A stretch of DNA of 64,000 nucleotides from Cyathus striatus (taxonomy: Eukaryota; Basidiomycota; Agaricomycetes; Agaricales; Nidulariaceae). The translations under genes were made by a program, and so were the position numbers. Position 1 is the first letter of the stretch; each line of letters begins with the position of its first letter. Positions 47,531-59,715 of the stretch are shown here, in pieces. The notes under the pieces are model-generated. The model ran no database searches, was not told the origin of the DNA, and worked only from the letters and a program-made list of their open reading frames with translations. The DNA is taken from assembly GCA_025738555.1 (NCBI GenBank), contig JAOVFP010000007.1, forward strand, positions 310,001-374,000, written 5' to 3'.

Positions 47531-49800
47531 CATACTCCTCTCACTCTCTGTGGCTATGGAGACATGTGAGAAGTGGGGAGAAGCAGGGAGGATGCCTGAT
47601 GAACGGACAGGCTTGTTCAGGTGAAGGCTATCGTTATGCGTTGTGGTGGTATTGGCAGACCTGATAGCTCGGAATAGGGATGGGAATGATGTACGCCACC
47701 ATCCTAGACAACGCATATGTGCTTTCCCTGCTCCTTTGCACGAACTTATGAGTGATCTGCAATGTTATGCCTATTCAAGCCGTATCCTACCCTTCTTCCA
47801 CAGTGATACCCAATGACAAAGACAATCAACTTGCACCTTCACTCTTGTGCCACCTTCCTTTCATACGCCGGTTGCAACGCCTACGTCGTCACGTAGAGCG
47901 TTCGAGAGTCTATACCTACGTCCTTCCCTACTTCACCTACTCAACCTCCGAATTAAGCTAGGGAGAGCGTTGCTAGTGGACGTACGGTCGTGTTGGGCTC
48001 CCGGAGGAGGTTTGGTTGTGTGGTATGAAAATTTTGTTCGAGGAGAATCAAGGTGGAGTGGAAGGAGAATGAAAGCTTGAGTCGAGGAGGAGACGACGTA
48101 GGGTTACTTACTGGACGACTGGCGTGTGCTCTCTGACAATCGTTGACGAGGTGGACGTCGACATTGCGGCTGTTCAGCGAGGTGTGCGAACCTCGACCGA
48201 ATCGACCCCTGTACAACTCTATGTAACCTGCTTGCTCTCGCTCTCAACTGACGTCAGCTGGCTTCTACCAACATCTCTATGGTTTTCAAACACACACCTG
48301 TATATCGAAAACAAACTCTGGAAATGGTGACTTCGATGGGGTGGCTTACTTATTCGACGGGGATTGGGAGTTCGAAGTCGATGTTTCTGAAGGTGTATTG
48401 CTCCTTTCTATATCTTGTTCTCATCCACTCCACTCACACCTTCTATCTCAAAGTCCTGCCGTGTTCGTTCTGAACTACGCTCAGGGTATCCCTAGCGTCA
48501 ACCTCTTGTACTCCTCTTGCTTCGGCCACGCTCGATCCTGTAAACCTCCTAGGGCAACCACGACCTTCGACTATGGATACGAAGCCGTTTCTCGTGATAG
48601 TTTTGTGCTCCCGCTGGATATCTTTATCGACATAACCAATCCATATTCTCTCCGCCTTCGAGCGGATGACAGCAACCCTTCGCATGCTACTGCTCATCTT
48701 CCAAATACGATCGAACTATATCTTCTCACACCTTCCCAGCACCACTTCGCGCTCTCGTACCTCTCGATGCATCCACCCATGTCAACCATTTCTGACATTG
48801 CATGACTCGCTCTTGTTGGTAAAGCAAGGGTAGTCATACTGGATATGATGAGTTAGTGGATGGTTCTAGGTTAGCTCTGGCAGTTCGGTAAGATCATCCA
48901 TTTTCTATAGTACGCTTGCAACCACTAACCTTCGTTCAAGGCACATCCAAGTTTCGAATTGACTGCGCTCTAAGCACGATATATACATTGAAATGGAGTT
49001 GGAGTTAGTCAGGTTGGAGCTAAGCTGGGGGGTCTTTTTGCACTTGCAGTTTGGTATGTTCAACTACTGCATGTTACACAAGGACGAGAACTAATTTGAT
49101 GAATATCGCAGCATTGTGTATGGGCCTCATACCGTTTGACCTAGGGGAAGAACCACCACCCGCCTGTAATATCTGCTGGACACTTCAAGAAGGGAAGAAG
49201 ATTATGACTTCATGTCCTCGTTACAATGTGTCTCCTTGCATTCACGTTCAGCTTATGTATGTCTAAGAGAGGGTGGTGAGGCTGCCTCTGCGTCTGACAC
49301 TGCAGCGTGACGTAGCATTCCATTTACAGAATCGAGCTGAGACTGAAGGAGAGGTGACGCTCCCACTTCGGTGCTGCGTCCTCCCTTGGCATCGCTCATT
49401 GCGTTCGACTGTTAAGACGATGTCTTCCATTGTGTGATACGGAAGAGTCTGTTGTTCTCCTTTGCATCAGTTCCTTTGGCTGTTGATACCCTTCTGCCCT
49501 CGCCGGCCGTTACGTTCGTTATGATCTACCGCGGGTTTTCACTATTCGTTCGAAATGTAGTCAAGTCGGCTTTGATTTAACGCTAGTAGTATGTATTTAA
49601 GTCTTTTTCGTTGAGGACCACAAACAAAGTTGGCATTTAAACCATCATAACGCATATAAATGTAAGGAACAAATTGACATTGGGCGGTAGCACGATTACA
49701 GGGCAGTGTTCACATAAGTATTGTACGATGTAAAAACATGAAGACAAGTTACAACAGCTGCTTCACAATGATTTAACAATTAACAGAAGATGGTTCGAGG
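47530..49800 (+). repeat. Family A copy A7, 3' part, CpG-rich
   Basis: It begins at a block matching 19,655 (GGAGACATG versus GGAGACGTG) and runs colinear to 15,400-type sequence at its end. It holds the VDEVDVDIAAVQRGV block at 48,145. It is the CpG-rich counterpart of A5, and together they show what decay in the depleted block has removed. Confidence 0.62.
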
Positions 49801-50840
49801 GTAACGTCACCGTATGGGTATTCTGAGAACCAAACCAGCAGAGGGCTCTACCCTCTGGCTTAGATGCAATGGACCGTCCGTCCGCGTTTCCACAATGTGT
49901 ATATTGTTGTGTTTCGTACATCCCATGTGAAGGGTCGTAACCTTGAGATACCGTTAGTGAAACTGGTGGTGTGCGAGGTGACAGGCCATGCAGTAGGTGC
50001 TGCTCGAACCTACGCTAACATTGTCGTCTTTACAACCAATACAAAGCTCGGTACGTCTTTCGACTCGCATCACCTCCAACCAATTTGGTGCTCGAGTTGT
50101 CATCTATCGAAGTCTGCAATCTCGAAACGCAGGTATTGGGTGATTCGAACTCGAGCTTCACTCTGACATTGAACAGAACCCAGTTACCAAATGGCTGAAC
50201 TCGCTTGGAGGGAACCGAGAGAGAGTACCAAGTCTTCGACTCCAGCGGGATGATGCCACGTGACTCGCTCTCTCTCCCTCGTACCACCAGCCCGCAAAAA
50301 GTATCTTCGAAGTAAAACCTCCCTCGCGTAGAGGTTTCGCAAAATCACCCGCCCGCCGCGCCCTAGAAGAAGTGACATAGCAAACTGCAAGCATCAGACA
50401 AAGATTCCAACTTGACCCAAGATCAGTGTCTGAGCTGGGGGCCTCCCAGAAAGATCAGTCAAGTTGTGAGATGTGCACTTCGTGCACAGCCTCACCCACA
50501 CCCTGCAGGCAGTAGCGATTACTTAAGGATATCCAACTTATCAGCCACCGTTTTTTACTTTACTACACGCGATAGCCATAATTATAAGAGCTCACACTAC
50601 ATATATTTACACATACAGCATTTACTACATAGAACGAAAACCGATAGCGAGAGTCAAAGATGAGTGATCACGAGCTATCGTCCAACATTCATCCTGGACC
50701 TTGATTCACCGGAGGGTTCTTCACCATTACCCGGACTGTGGTAGCCAGCATACATCCTTCCAACCTGCTGACGGTAAAACCGCTGTAAGCCTGTATATGG
50801 CGTTGCTCAGCACGAAGAGACCAGAGTAAGATACCACGCA
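49800..50840. other. Region without a supported gene
   Basis: CpG is normal. Frames up to 100 codons exist on both strands but none has recognisable motifs or splice logic. A B-box-like GTTCGAATC on the minus strand near 50,143 lacks a convincing A box. Confidence 0.35.
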
Positions 50841-52700
50841 GCACCGTCCTCTCTCCGCCTGCCTCACTTCATGTGCGCGCATCCTCGTAGACTTCAGAAA
50901 GAGAGGGAAGATCGAGACGTTGTAAAGGTGGTTGCCCCTTGATCGAAGGTTAGTGGTTGTAACCGTACGTTAGGAGATGACTGTCCTTACCCGCTTGCCC
51001 GAAATAACCCAGAACGCAGAGTACACATCATCAACCACGCACGACTGTGCATCTTTAACCAGTAAGATAATATCATGAATTGCCAGCTAAATTGTAAATT
51101 GGTAGTGTGCTGATGTGATATAGGAAACTATGCGGGCGGTGGAGTGACCATCGTAGGCGTAGAGAGCGAAAGCAGTTCCATAGTGGTGATCGAAGATGCC
51201 TCACGCGAAAGAATGAACAGTAGGCGCTGCGAGGGGTATGATTGAGGAGCGAAGATATACGACACTGAGGTGGTACGTGAAAAAGTGCAACTGGTCCATG
51301 TTGAGCGGTTATACTGTTCTGAATGGCCTGTTGGGAAGGGTGGTCGTAGTGTATAAGGTGCAGTGAAGGATGGTGCGGTTTGAGTATCAAACAGGTGATT
51401 AAACATATACTATGAGGCAAATACATGTATAAGCACAAGGCAGAGAAAGAAGAGACGGGAATAAAGCGTACCTGTCGTGATTTTAAAGCACTAAGAACAC
51501 TTCAGCCTATCCTGCCCTCTGAATTTGGCTGTAGCTAATACGAGTACATCGCATAAAGACAGTATTCTGTGAAAAGAGGAAGAGTTAGTGTACGAAGTAC
51601 TCGGAAGTAGGGATGAGCCAACGCAATAGCCGTGAATCGACAACAAGGAAGAGCTCAAGGAACGCGGAAAGCGGAGGAAAGAGACAATGCCTACCTCGTA
51701 CCCAGCATCTACTGCTACTCCCCCCTCTACACCACTTCAACATCTAACATCTCCAGTCTGCCATGGTCGACACACGACAAACGAACTCCAGCCTCCAGGA
51801 CCTAAAGCGATTTGGTGTTACATGTCGTCAGATTCATGTGTTTTGTGATCTTTTCGGGCTGCAAGAGTACTCGGAAACGATAACGGAAGCCGTTTTGGAG
51901 GAAGTAGATGCAATCCGCAACCATTAGGACTCTTCATAAGCCCAGAAAGAGGTGAAGGCGATCACGACGACGCAGAACGGAAGGAGCGTTACGAGAATTG
52001 ATGATATCAGCTTCGGCGACCATGAGCCCACTTTGCTGAATAGGCGCAACATCGACATACGCAAGAGGTGAAAGCGATCGAGACGATATAGAACGGGAGG
52101 AGCGCCACGAGGGTCGATGATATCAGCTTCGGCGATCATGAGCCCACTTCGCTGAATAGACCCATCGTCGACGTACGCCTCGTGAACCGTCCTGGACTTC
52201 CGAGCCTCCACTCCCTTTCGCTCCAGCTTGATCAACAAACCCGACAATTCCCGCACGGCACAATAACTACAACCCGCATCACAATCCTACACGCTCCAGC
52301 ACCTATCTCAATCATCGCAGGCCTCAATCAATGCCCATCGTAGCATATAGAGCATAGAAGGAAGCAGGGTCTTGCGCTAAGTAAAGCGTAGGAGTTGCAA
52401 GAGGCGCATATAACGAAGACGATTCGTGTCAGAGGAAACACGTGTGGTGAATGCAACGATCCTGCCTTCGTGTTCTTAGTGGGAGAGTCGTAGGGTGGTT
52501 TTGGTTGTCGACGTGGATGTCATGTGTAAGGCACCGAGGAGGATGTATGAGATACGTGAGCTGGATGATAAAGATGGCCCCTAGTTGAATAGGCACGACG
52601 ATGCCGTTCACCTGGTGCGTACGTGTGAAGGAGCGGTGCATGTTCGTCGTCTAGGTCGAGAGCTAGCCTAGATCCACCCTACATCGTCTTCTTTGGCCCT
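50840..52700 (-). repeat. Family A copy A6, inverted
   Basis: It matches the reverse complement of the plus copies and parallels A4. On the minus strand near 52,200-52,080 one frame reads VHEAYVDDGSIQRSGLMIAE and DIIDPRGAPPVLYRLDRFHL. The same segment is duplicated in tandem at about 51,935-52,060, the second copy in another frame. Confidence 0.55.
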
Positions 52701-55200
52701 CGACCTTCAATCTTCCTTTCACTCCAACTTGAACTAGAGAGGCGACATGTCCACCACACACACTTGCAATGATAGCCATCTTAATAACACGGGGTTCTTA
52801 TCCCTACTACTATCACTCTCCTTCGCACGTCATGTCGTACGTAAAGAGAGGTGACGGCAAAACAGAACGTACTGAGGACGTTCAAAGTGAAGGTGTGAGT
52901 GTTGCGAGGAACGTTTTGAACGGAAAAAGTATCGGTGTTGAAAGCGGCGCAGGGATGGCATGCGTTGAAGACCTAACTTCTCCAACCTGGTGGGTTATCA
53001 TCTTCGAAATGACCCAGTTTAGGCCTGGGACGAGTGTAATCGTTTGATTACTGTAAGACAGTTGCAGTTAGAAAAGAGGAGTAGAAGAGTAGAATGGAGA
53101 CTAACGCACCAGACCCCATATATGAACCATTTCAATCCACCCCGGTCACCGAGTTCGACTGTGGCTGATTCGACTGAGTAAGAAGACCCGGCGTTGTCCT
53201 GTCAGAAGAGAGAGAGTTAGTGCACGCAGTGATGGTAGATCGACCGGCAGTGAAAGTGAAAGGCGGGCAATGTATCGACGGCGAACAATGAAAAACGAAG
53301 TGCAGAGCGAAGAGACAGTGCATACTTTAGATATACCCAATGCCACTTTCTCTCCTTTCTCTACTCCATCTCATTACCCATTAGCTGCAGCTGCCAGTCT
53401 TCAACATGCGAACGAGAACGTCGAGGATCGTGCGCATGATGTCAAATTGGTGTACATTGCGGTGTCCTCAAGCATGCTCATCGGCCGGTTTGTACGAGTA
53501 ACCATATCAACATCGAGTGATTCCATTTGTGAGATAGAAGGGATAACACTCCGGAGGTTGTCGTGGTCGTTGGCGTCGTGAGAGGTTGGACCAAGGTTGG
53601 AGGCATGACGAAAAACGGTGTCAGTGTTTCGCTTAAGAACAGCGTCACCGGCTGCCACCGGTTGATCCCACGGAGTGATGGTGATAATTATGGAAAGTTG
53701 GCCGCAGGTCCTCGGCTATTTGCTTAAGTAATGTCAAATTCTCGCGCCCTCCCGCCGCGGCTAACTTGCCAGATTACGTTATTGCCCACCGTGTAAAACA
53801 TCAGTAACACCTGTAGCGTCGTACTTTAATTGTATATATTATCTTCATCGTAGTAATAAGCGAAGGTAAAAATTATTCTAATTCAGTGGACTTGGAATAT
53901 AACTGTTATTGTAAGTAACAAGCTTACACCCAGTGTCGCCGTACTACATTCATTCTTCAACATGTAAACTAAATCTACTACGTACCTTTGTATAACATAA
54001 TGAGAGTCAATAGTACTACATGCTTAGCATATTATTGCATACAATGTGGTATACACCCCTCACATTTGCTTGACACATGTGCAAAATACTGGTAAAACAT
54101 GCATGTGATCATTTAATTTAATATTACTTTATGATTCAATCTATGCGGAAAAGTAGTTTGTATGAGATAATATAACGGGCACTAATAGTTAAAATACCTC
54201 ACGTCATGCTCTGAGGGGGTATACTCAATTGCTAGTCTGCTACTTACAAGAAGTGGCAATTAGTGGCAGGCTTTCTGCAATAACGATATAACTTACAGGA
54301 TATAAAGTCAAATGTTTCAAAAGCAGATAAATATTTCACTGGTAAATGACGTAAATACTCGAAATTTATAACAACATAGCGCAAGTAATCAGTGGGAGGT
54401 ATTATTCCAGCCAACTGGACCAAAAGTGCACCGATTGCATAATTCTTTCTCAAAGAAAACCCATTTTCATAGGGGCCTAATGTAACTCACATCATATATA
54501 ACATGCGAGCAAATTTTGGTAATTTCATATACTCAAAGTAGATTACGACACTAGTATATTAACGTCACTCTGCATAGTTCAGAGAAAGGTTAAGATGCCA
54601 AAATCAAATGTTTAAACTGATTGTCTATCAAAATATCCTATTTTATAATTAAATCTTTGTAACTCCTGGATCATAACTACTTTAAGATTGCATATACAAA
54701 AAATCACACATTCAAGTGACAAGTTTGAGACCCAACGCACTTGCAACGCACGGAGTAGGAGGCGTGGGAACAGTGGATTAAGTGCGGCGGGTGTACCAGC
54801 TAAGGCGCAAAGGGCGCACACAGCTCACGTAACTACGGAAAGCAACCGGAGAGAGCAGGCCGAGCAGATTACTTGTTTTAGAAAGATCTCTGTTTGATCT
54901 TGATCCGATAAGTCGGAAGCGAAACACTGACACCGTTTTTCGTATATGCTCACCAAGGTTGGACGTCGTTGGAGGCGGAGTTTAAGCCGGCACTCCGGCA
55001 GTCAACGGTCTGGATTTCTGTGTCTCGGTGACCATCTTCTCCCCGCCTTTCCGGCCTTCAATTTCTCTATCTTGCTGTCTTGCTTCTTCGTTGCTTGCTT
55101 TTTTCTCTCCTCGATGACTCCATGACTTCGACGGCGACGTGATGGCATTTGGAGAAGACCCTTGACGATTCATAGAAGCATCTGGGGCCCAGGAACACTG
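52700..55200. other. Mostly noncoding region upstream of the 55-kb gene
   Basis: CpG is normal to about 53,780. An AT-rich stretch (53,780-54,720) without coding signal follows, then CpG-normal sequence leading into the 55,229 gene. A plus frame of 92 codons at about 52,772-53,047 has no known motif. Confidence 0.35.
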
Positions 55201-55228
55201 CAATACTTATTTGCTTTTTCATCGAAAA

Positions 55229-55988
55229 ATGAAGCAGATGCACCAAGTCGCTTTAGGACCTGAAGCTCCTCCGCTCTCGCGTGCTGAGCAGCTTCGGCTG
55301 CAGTTATTGCAGATTGAGATGGAGGAGGGAGAAGAGGAAGCGTTGGGTATTACTAAGGTAAGCGCTTACCATTCTACATTCTTAGCTACATTCTTCATTC
55401 TTCGCTGTCGATTGAGCGTCTTCCCCCTTTCATTAATCACCATTTGCTTCTTCGACTAACCCTTTTCTTACAGGAACAGCGTCAGATTCTCCTGCGCACT
55501 TTCAAATCGGTCAAAATAGAATTCAGTGACCTCGATGGGCTGAAGTGGATTCCTGCGGCTTTACGAACTCGACAGGTCCGTCTCTCCCTCTTCACTTTCC
55601 TCTTACGTATGCGTGCTTAGTCTTACTCCAAAACTAGTGCTTGGATGTGCATGCACATTCTCGTCCGAGATCTAAACCCCATCCTCTCCCTTTACACCTC
55701 TCACACCATCATAATGTTGCCATTTCCATGCAAAGTAAACCGAGCTTGGTCAAGAAGAGGAAGATGGCACACAGTGGGTCTGTTAGATTGTTGCATACTG
55801 GTATGGGTATGGGTATGGCGTCAGTTATGACTCATGTTCAAGTGTCTGCATATGAGAGTTCACTTGATATGCCTATGCCTTCACCTAGAGCGTCTCTGGC
55901 TCCTTCTTTGTCGTCCCCGCTACCTTCGCCAATTCCAACACCCACCATGATGCCCACAAGGGAGAGTCATTTCAAGGAGACTTGGTAG
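55229..55988 (+). CDS. Best preserved family A gene, three exons, 193 residues, function unknown
   Basis: Exon 1 is 55,229-55,357, exon 2 55,474-55,575 and exon 3 55,638-55,988; both introns have GT/AG ends and phase 0, so the joined frame is open. Exon 1 is hydrophilic with an acidic end (EMEEGEEEALGITK). Exon 2 carries the family signature LDGLKWIPAALRTRQ. Exon 3 is rich in serine, proline, histidine and methionine. The same exon/intron layout is found in the decayed copies near 6.2, 12.1, 13.1, 18.2 and 19.2 kb. I cannot name the family; the third exon border is the least certain. Confidence 0.55.
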
Positions 55989-56369
55989 TAGATGCCGAAT
56001 GAATTCGCTCACGTGAGGAGTGTGACGATTCTGGTCTATAGCATTCGAGGTGAACGAAGGGGTATAGGGTTCAAAATACACCATCAAGATTGGTGCCAAC
56101 TTTCTCACTGCTAACTGATGGCTCTAAGAGGAGCAATTACATGATATTGATGTGTTGCTCCATGCTACACTGCCTTCACTTCAAGTGCTACCGGTGTTGA
56201 CTTTGCCATGGTCATGTTCTATGTCTACTGTGGGACCTGTGTAGGGTGTTGCTCATTCTCGACTGCCCACTTTGATGCTTTCTTCATTGTCTATGTGTAT
56301 GAATGGTATCAAGCAGGGAGTGGTGCTGGCAGAGAGACTTGGTAGTAGATATTCTTCTACACTGATCAT

Positions 56370-57089
56370 GTGAGGGGCATGGTATACTTTGCTTTGAGCT
56401 TTTTGATGGAGAAGTATTGAGATATGATATTGATTATACTGCATGTTTTTCATTATCTTTGGGTTTTAATGATGGAAAAGATCTGGTTAGTTGATTATCA
56501 AATCAAATGATTTATGATGGGTTGGGTTGGTATATTTGTTACTTCTACTATGAGCTATGTATGATCACTGGCATGAATCAAGGTATTGGTAAAGGAATGT
56601 AATTATCCTTTAATTGTCTAGCTTGTTACACCTCTTGCAGAGTTAAACAAATAATCATGGTGGTCATGTGGATCTACATTTTGCTGTTGCTCTGAATGGT
56701 GCTCACAAACTTTGCTAATACATTATATCTTTCTTATTGGGTTAGTTCATTAATTCATCCAATATGATATATTGTGAACATGTTTTAAGTTACCATTATT
56801 ATGAGTGCAGGTAGTGTTTAACACATGATTATCTGTTCTTTTCATTTACTTATAATGTCATTACATGTCAAATTGCTATGTAACACACAACAAAATATCA
56901 CAATTCAGATATATAAAAATGAAACATAGTGAACAAAAGATTTATAGGGAAGTTCAAAATTGTAACATAACTGTAAGTATTTAGATATAATGATGTACTA
57001 CAATGTATATAAAAAATGAAACAACCAGCCCCATAATAATGTGATAAATGAAAAAAAAATATCAAAATATCTCTCTGTTTCATCCTCTA
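56370..57089 (-). repeat. 3' flank and frameshifted last codons of NLR3
   Basis: It matches 24,670-25,390 of NLR2. At 57,089-57,000 the minus strand still reads EDETERYFDIFF as in the NLR2 tail, but a run of nine T instead of seven (57,051-57,059) shifts the frame, so the hydrophobic tail of NLR2 is not preserved here. Confidence 0.75.
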
Positions 57090-57774
57090 CAGTCATCAAC
57101 CATTACACATGACAACAAAACTTGAAGTTGTGATTCCACATTATCTAGTACATATTCTACTATAAAAATTGTACATATGGATAGATACAATCATATAGAA
57201 TCACTTTGTATATTTTTTACCACACTGTGTTTTAGTAGGGAATGAACATTCACAAAATAGTTGAGGGGACTGGATTCTGATCAAAACCACGTGGTGTGAC
57301 AGCCGCTGATGGCAATACAGTTTATTACAAACACTTCAAAATTAAAGATTGCCGAAGTCCAGATCATTAATATAAACAAAACCTCCTTGTCTCGCAACAC
57401 TGAGCACTTCAGATTTCTAGTGATATCAGAGAACATAGATGCACTTTACTCATAAAAACATTTATACAGGTTTAATACATTGAATCATAGCTACTTATGC
57501 TATAAAACAGTTAAATTAGGTACCTTTATTGAGTAATACATGCCATGTATTTTTTGGAAATCTCATGTTTGGAGTAACTCTCCAACTTAATTTATGTGTC
57601 ATATATCTATTTCAATATATATCTGTAAAAATACTGTTGGAACTCATTACTGGGATACTAGGCCTAAAAATACAAAAAGAATTGTAGTGATAGCCATAGA
57701 TTTGATGTTAGGAGAAGTCAATCAGTTGGGTTTGTCACGTAGGGTGGTGTGTCACATTGGGTGGTTGATGACTG
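57090..57774. mobile_element. TIR element, 685 bp, TA target duplication
   Basis: The ends are inverted repeats CAGTCATCAACCA and TGGTTGATGACTG (13 bp, perfect), with weaker similarity further in. The element is flanked by TA at 57,088-57,089 and 57,775-57,776. NLR2 provides the empty site (CTCTATCAAG near 25,383), with one TA and no insert. A TA duplication suggests mobilisation by Tc1/mariner-type transposase. No transposase frame is present. Confidence 0.85.
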
Positions 57775-57900
57775 TATTGATAAAGAGCAAACACTTGAAG
57801 TTTCTTTTTTCCTGATAGATGGAAAATGATGGTCATTGTTTTCTGAATGCTCATGTTATTTGTCTTCTTTAATAAGATCAGTAAATGCCAATTCATTTTC
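57775..57900 (-). pseudogene. NLR3 tail fragment between two TIR elements
   Basis: It is homologous to 25,383-25,498, which encodes the acidic tail of NLR2. It reads words equivalent to ENELA and IKEDK but contains stops, and it is separated from the rest of the gene by 1.8 kb of inserted DNA. Confidence 0.75.
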
Positions 57901-59715
57901 ATCAGGAAAAATCTCATTGGCCAATTTAGAATAATAAGTATTATAAGCAACACCCTTACTTTAAAATTGCTAAACTTCACTTATTTTTTTATCTTATTTA
58001 AGCTTTTTATTTCTGGTTAGGACAGAATAAGTAAAGGCATTACCTTAAAATTACTAAAATTCACTTATTACTTACCTTATTCAAGATTTTTATTTCTGGT
58101 TAAGACACAATAAGTAAATGGCATACTAAAAACTGGCTAAATTGTATTCATACACAGATAAATTTGCACATGATTGTATTGGTGTATGTTTTCATCAAGT
58201 TTTCATGCCTGTTTCAGGCACTTAGCTTCCATGGAAAATAACTATTTCATTTTCAATGTAATTCTAGGAGGAGTGGATAAGTACATGAACTGAGTACAAA
58301 ATATCAATTAAATACTGCAAGTCAACAAGAAGTCAGGACTTCATTGTAACTTCATAATAGTGTCATAAGTCATTTAAAACCCTGCCCAGGGTTCTCTTGG
58401 ACTGATCATGTGACTTGCCACATTAACATGCCAGCTGTTTGCAACATGTCAGCATTTCAGAGTCTGAACTTCAACTTTGCCTCAACAAACCATTGCTACC
58501 ATCCATTCAACTACCATCCATCATGCTCTCTTACTCTGCTCCTGCTTCTCCCCCTCTCTCTTGGGCCCTCCACATACAAGAGGGACTTGTACTGTGAGCT
58601 GTCTCTCAGCTGCATAGTGGGCTCACATCTTTCTCAGTGCCTGCATCCTTGGTGCCTTTCTCTCTCAGTGTTCATCTCTCTCAATGTCACATTGTCAACT
58701 CCACACCCACCTTAACATCTACACCACATCACTCAGTGCTCAAGGTGCACATTGTTACCAGGTACATCAGATCCATCAACGATCCTCAATGTTTCACTGC
58801 ATCATCTATGTGTTGTAGACATCCATGTCATTCATCAAGACATATTCCTCCACAATGTCATCTCACTCACAACAGCCCCTCTTTGTCACATCATCAAGCC
58901 CCCCCTCTTCCCTCATCCTTCCTCCCCCCACCCTGTCCTCCCTTGCATCGTGAAAATAACAATGCCATTGGTAAGAACAGCATTGAGGTTACATTGTCCA
59001 GCCCCCCTTCTACTTCCCTATCCCCTGCATATTGATGATGATACTGCTACTAGCAAGAATACTGTTGAAGTCATGTCAGCCAGTCCCTCTCCTTCCTCCT
59101 TCCTCCTTTGTGTCACAGCATCAATGCCATATCATCTAGCCTCCTCCCTCCTCCCCTTGTATACAACCGCTTCCATTTGCCAAGCTACTCCCCCCATGCC
59201 ATGCCATCTGTCATCATCACTGTCTTCTCAACTATCCTGAACATTAGACAGCCTTCATCAATTACAGTTTTGTCTAACATGATGCTTCACTTCCCTCTCC
59301 CTTGTAGCTACCTGTTGAATGTGGAATTAAGGAGTATGTTGAGAAATGCTGGTTGTGGTATTGTTCATGCTAGTTATTATGTAGTTGCATATATATCCTG
59401 AATTAATTAATTCTATTTTAAATCTATGCAGAACATAAGTGAATTAGTGTATTTAAAGTATTCTAATGCAAGAAAATAAGTAGCCAAATCCATCCTAATG
59501 ATATATGGTAAGTATCTATATGCTACATATTTAAACCTAACATTGCCTAAACTAAACTAATACTACCTTATAACTTATTCAATAAGGGAGGGGGTAAGTT
59601 TATTTAGCTAATTCTCCTTATTGAACTTATTGTCACTTATTATGTCTTTTTCAGTGCAAATATTAACTAAAAATCCACTAATATTGCTAATATTGCAAAT
59701 GAGGTATTTCCTGAT
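57901..59715. mobile_element. Second TIR element in the NLR3 tail, ~1.8 kb
   Basis: The ends pair as inverted repeats: ATCAGGAAAAATCTCATT at the left and, inverted, ATCAGGAAATACCTCATT at the right (16 of 18). Removing the insert and one AT rejoins NLR3 coding sequence in frame with the NLR2 equivalent (near 25,498). Subterminal AATAAGT/ACTTATT words occur repeatedly near both ends (57,930-58,130 and 59,570-59,645). The middle is CT-rich and CpG-poor, with proline/serine frames but no transposase. The superfamily is undetermined. Confidence 0.78.

Noticed and set aside
49864..50166. Plus frame of 100 codons
   Set aside because: It has no motif, no splice support and no similarity to the other family words, so length alone is not enough.
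50130..50270. Possible tRNA (GTTCGAATC on the minus strand; TGGCTGAAC and TTCGACTCC on the plus strand)
   Set aside because: Box-like words occur, but neither set gives paired acceptor and T stems at the right spacing.
58410..59240. Serine/proline-rich plus frames of 100-160 codons
   Set aside because: They overlap each other in different frames inside the TIR element and reflect a CT-rich strand; no transposase motif is seen.
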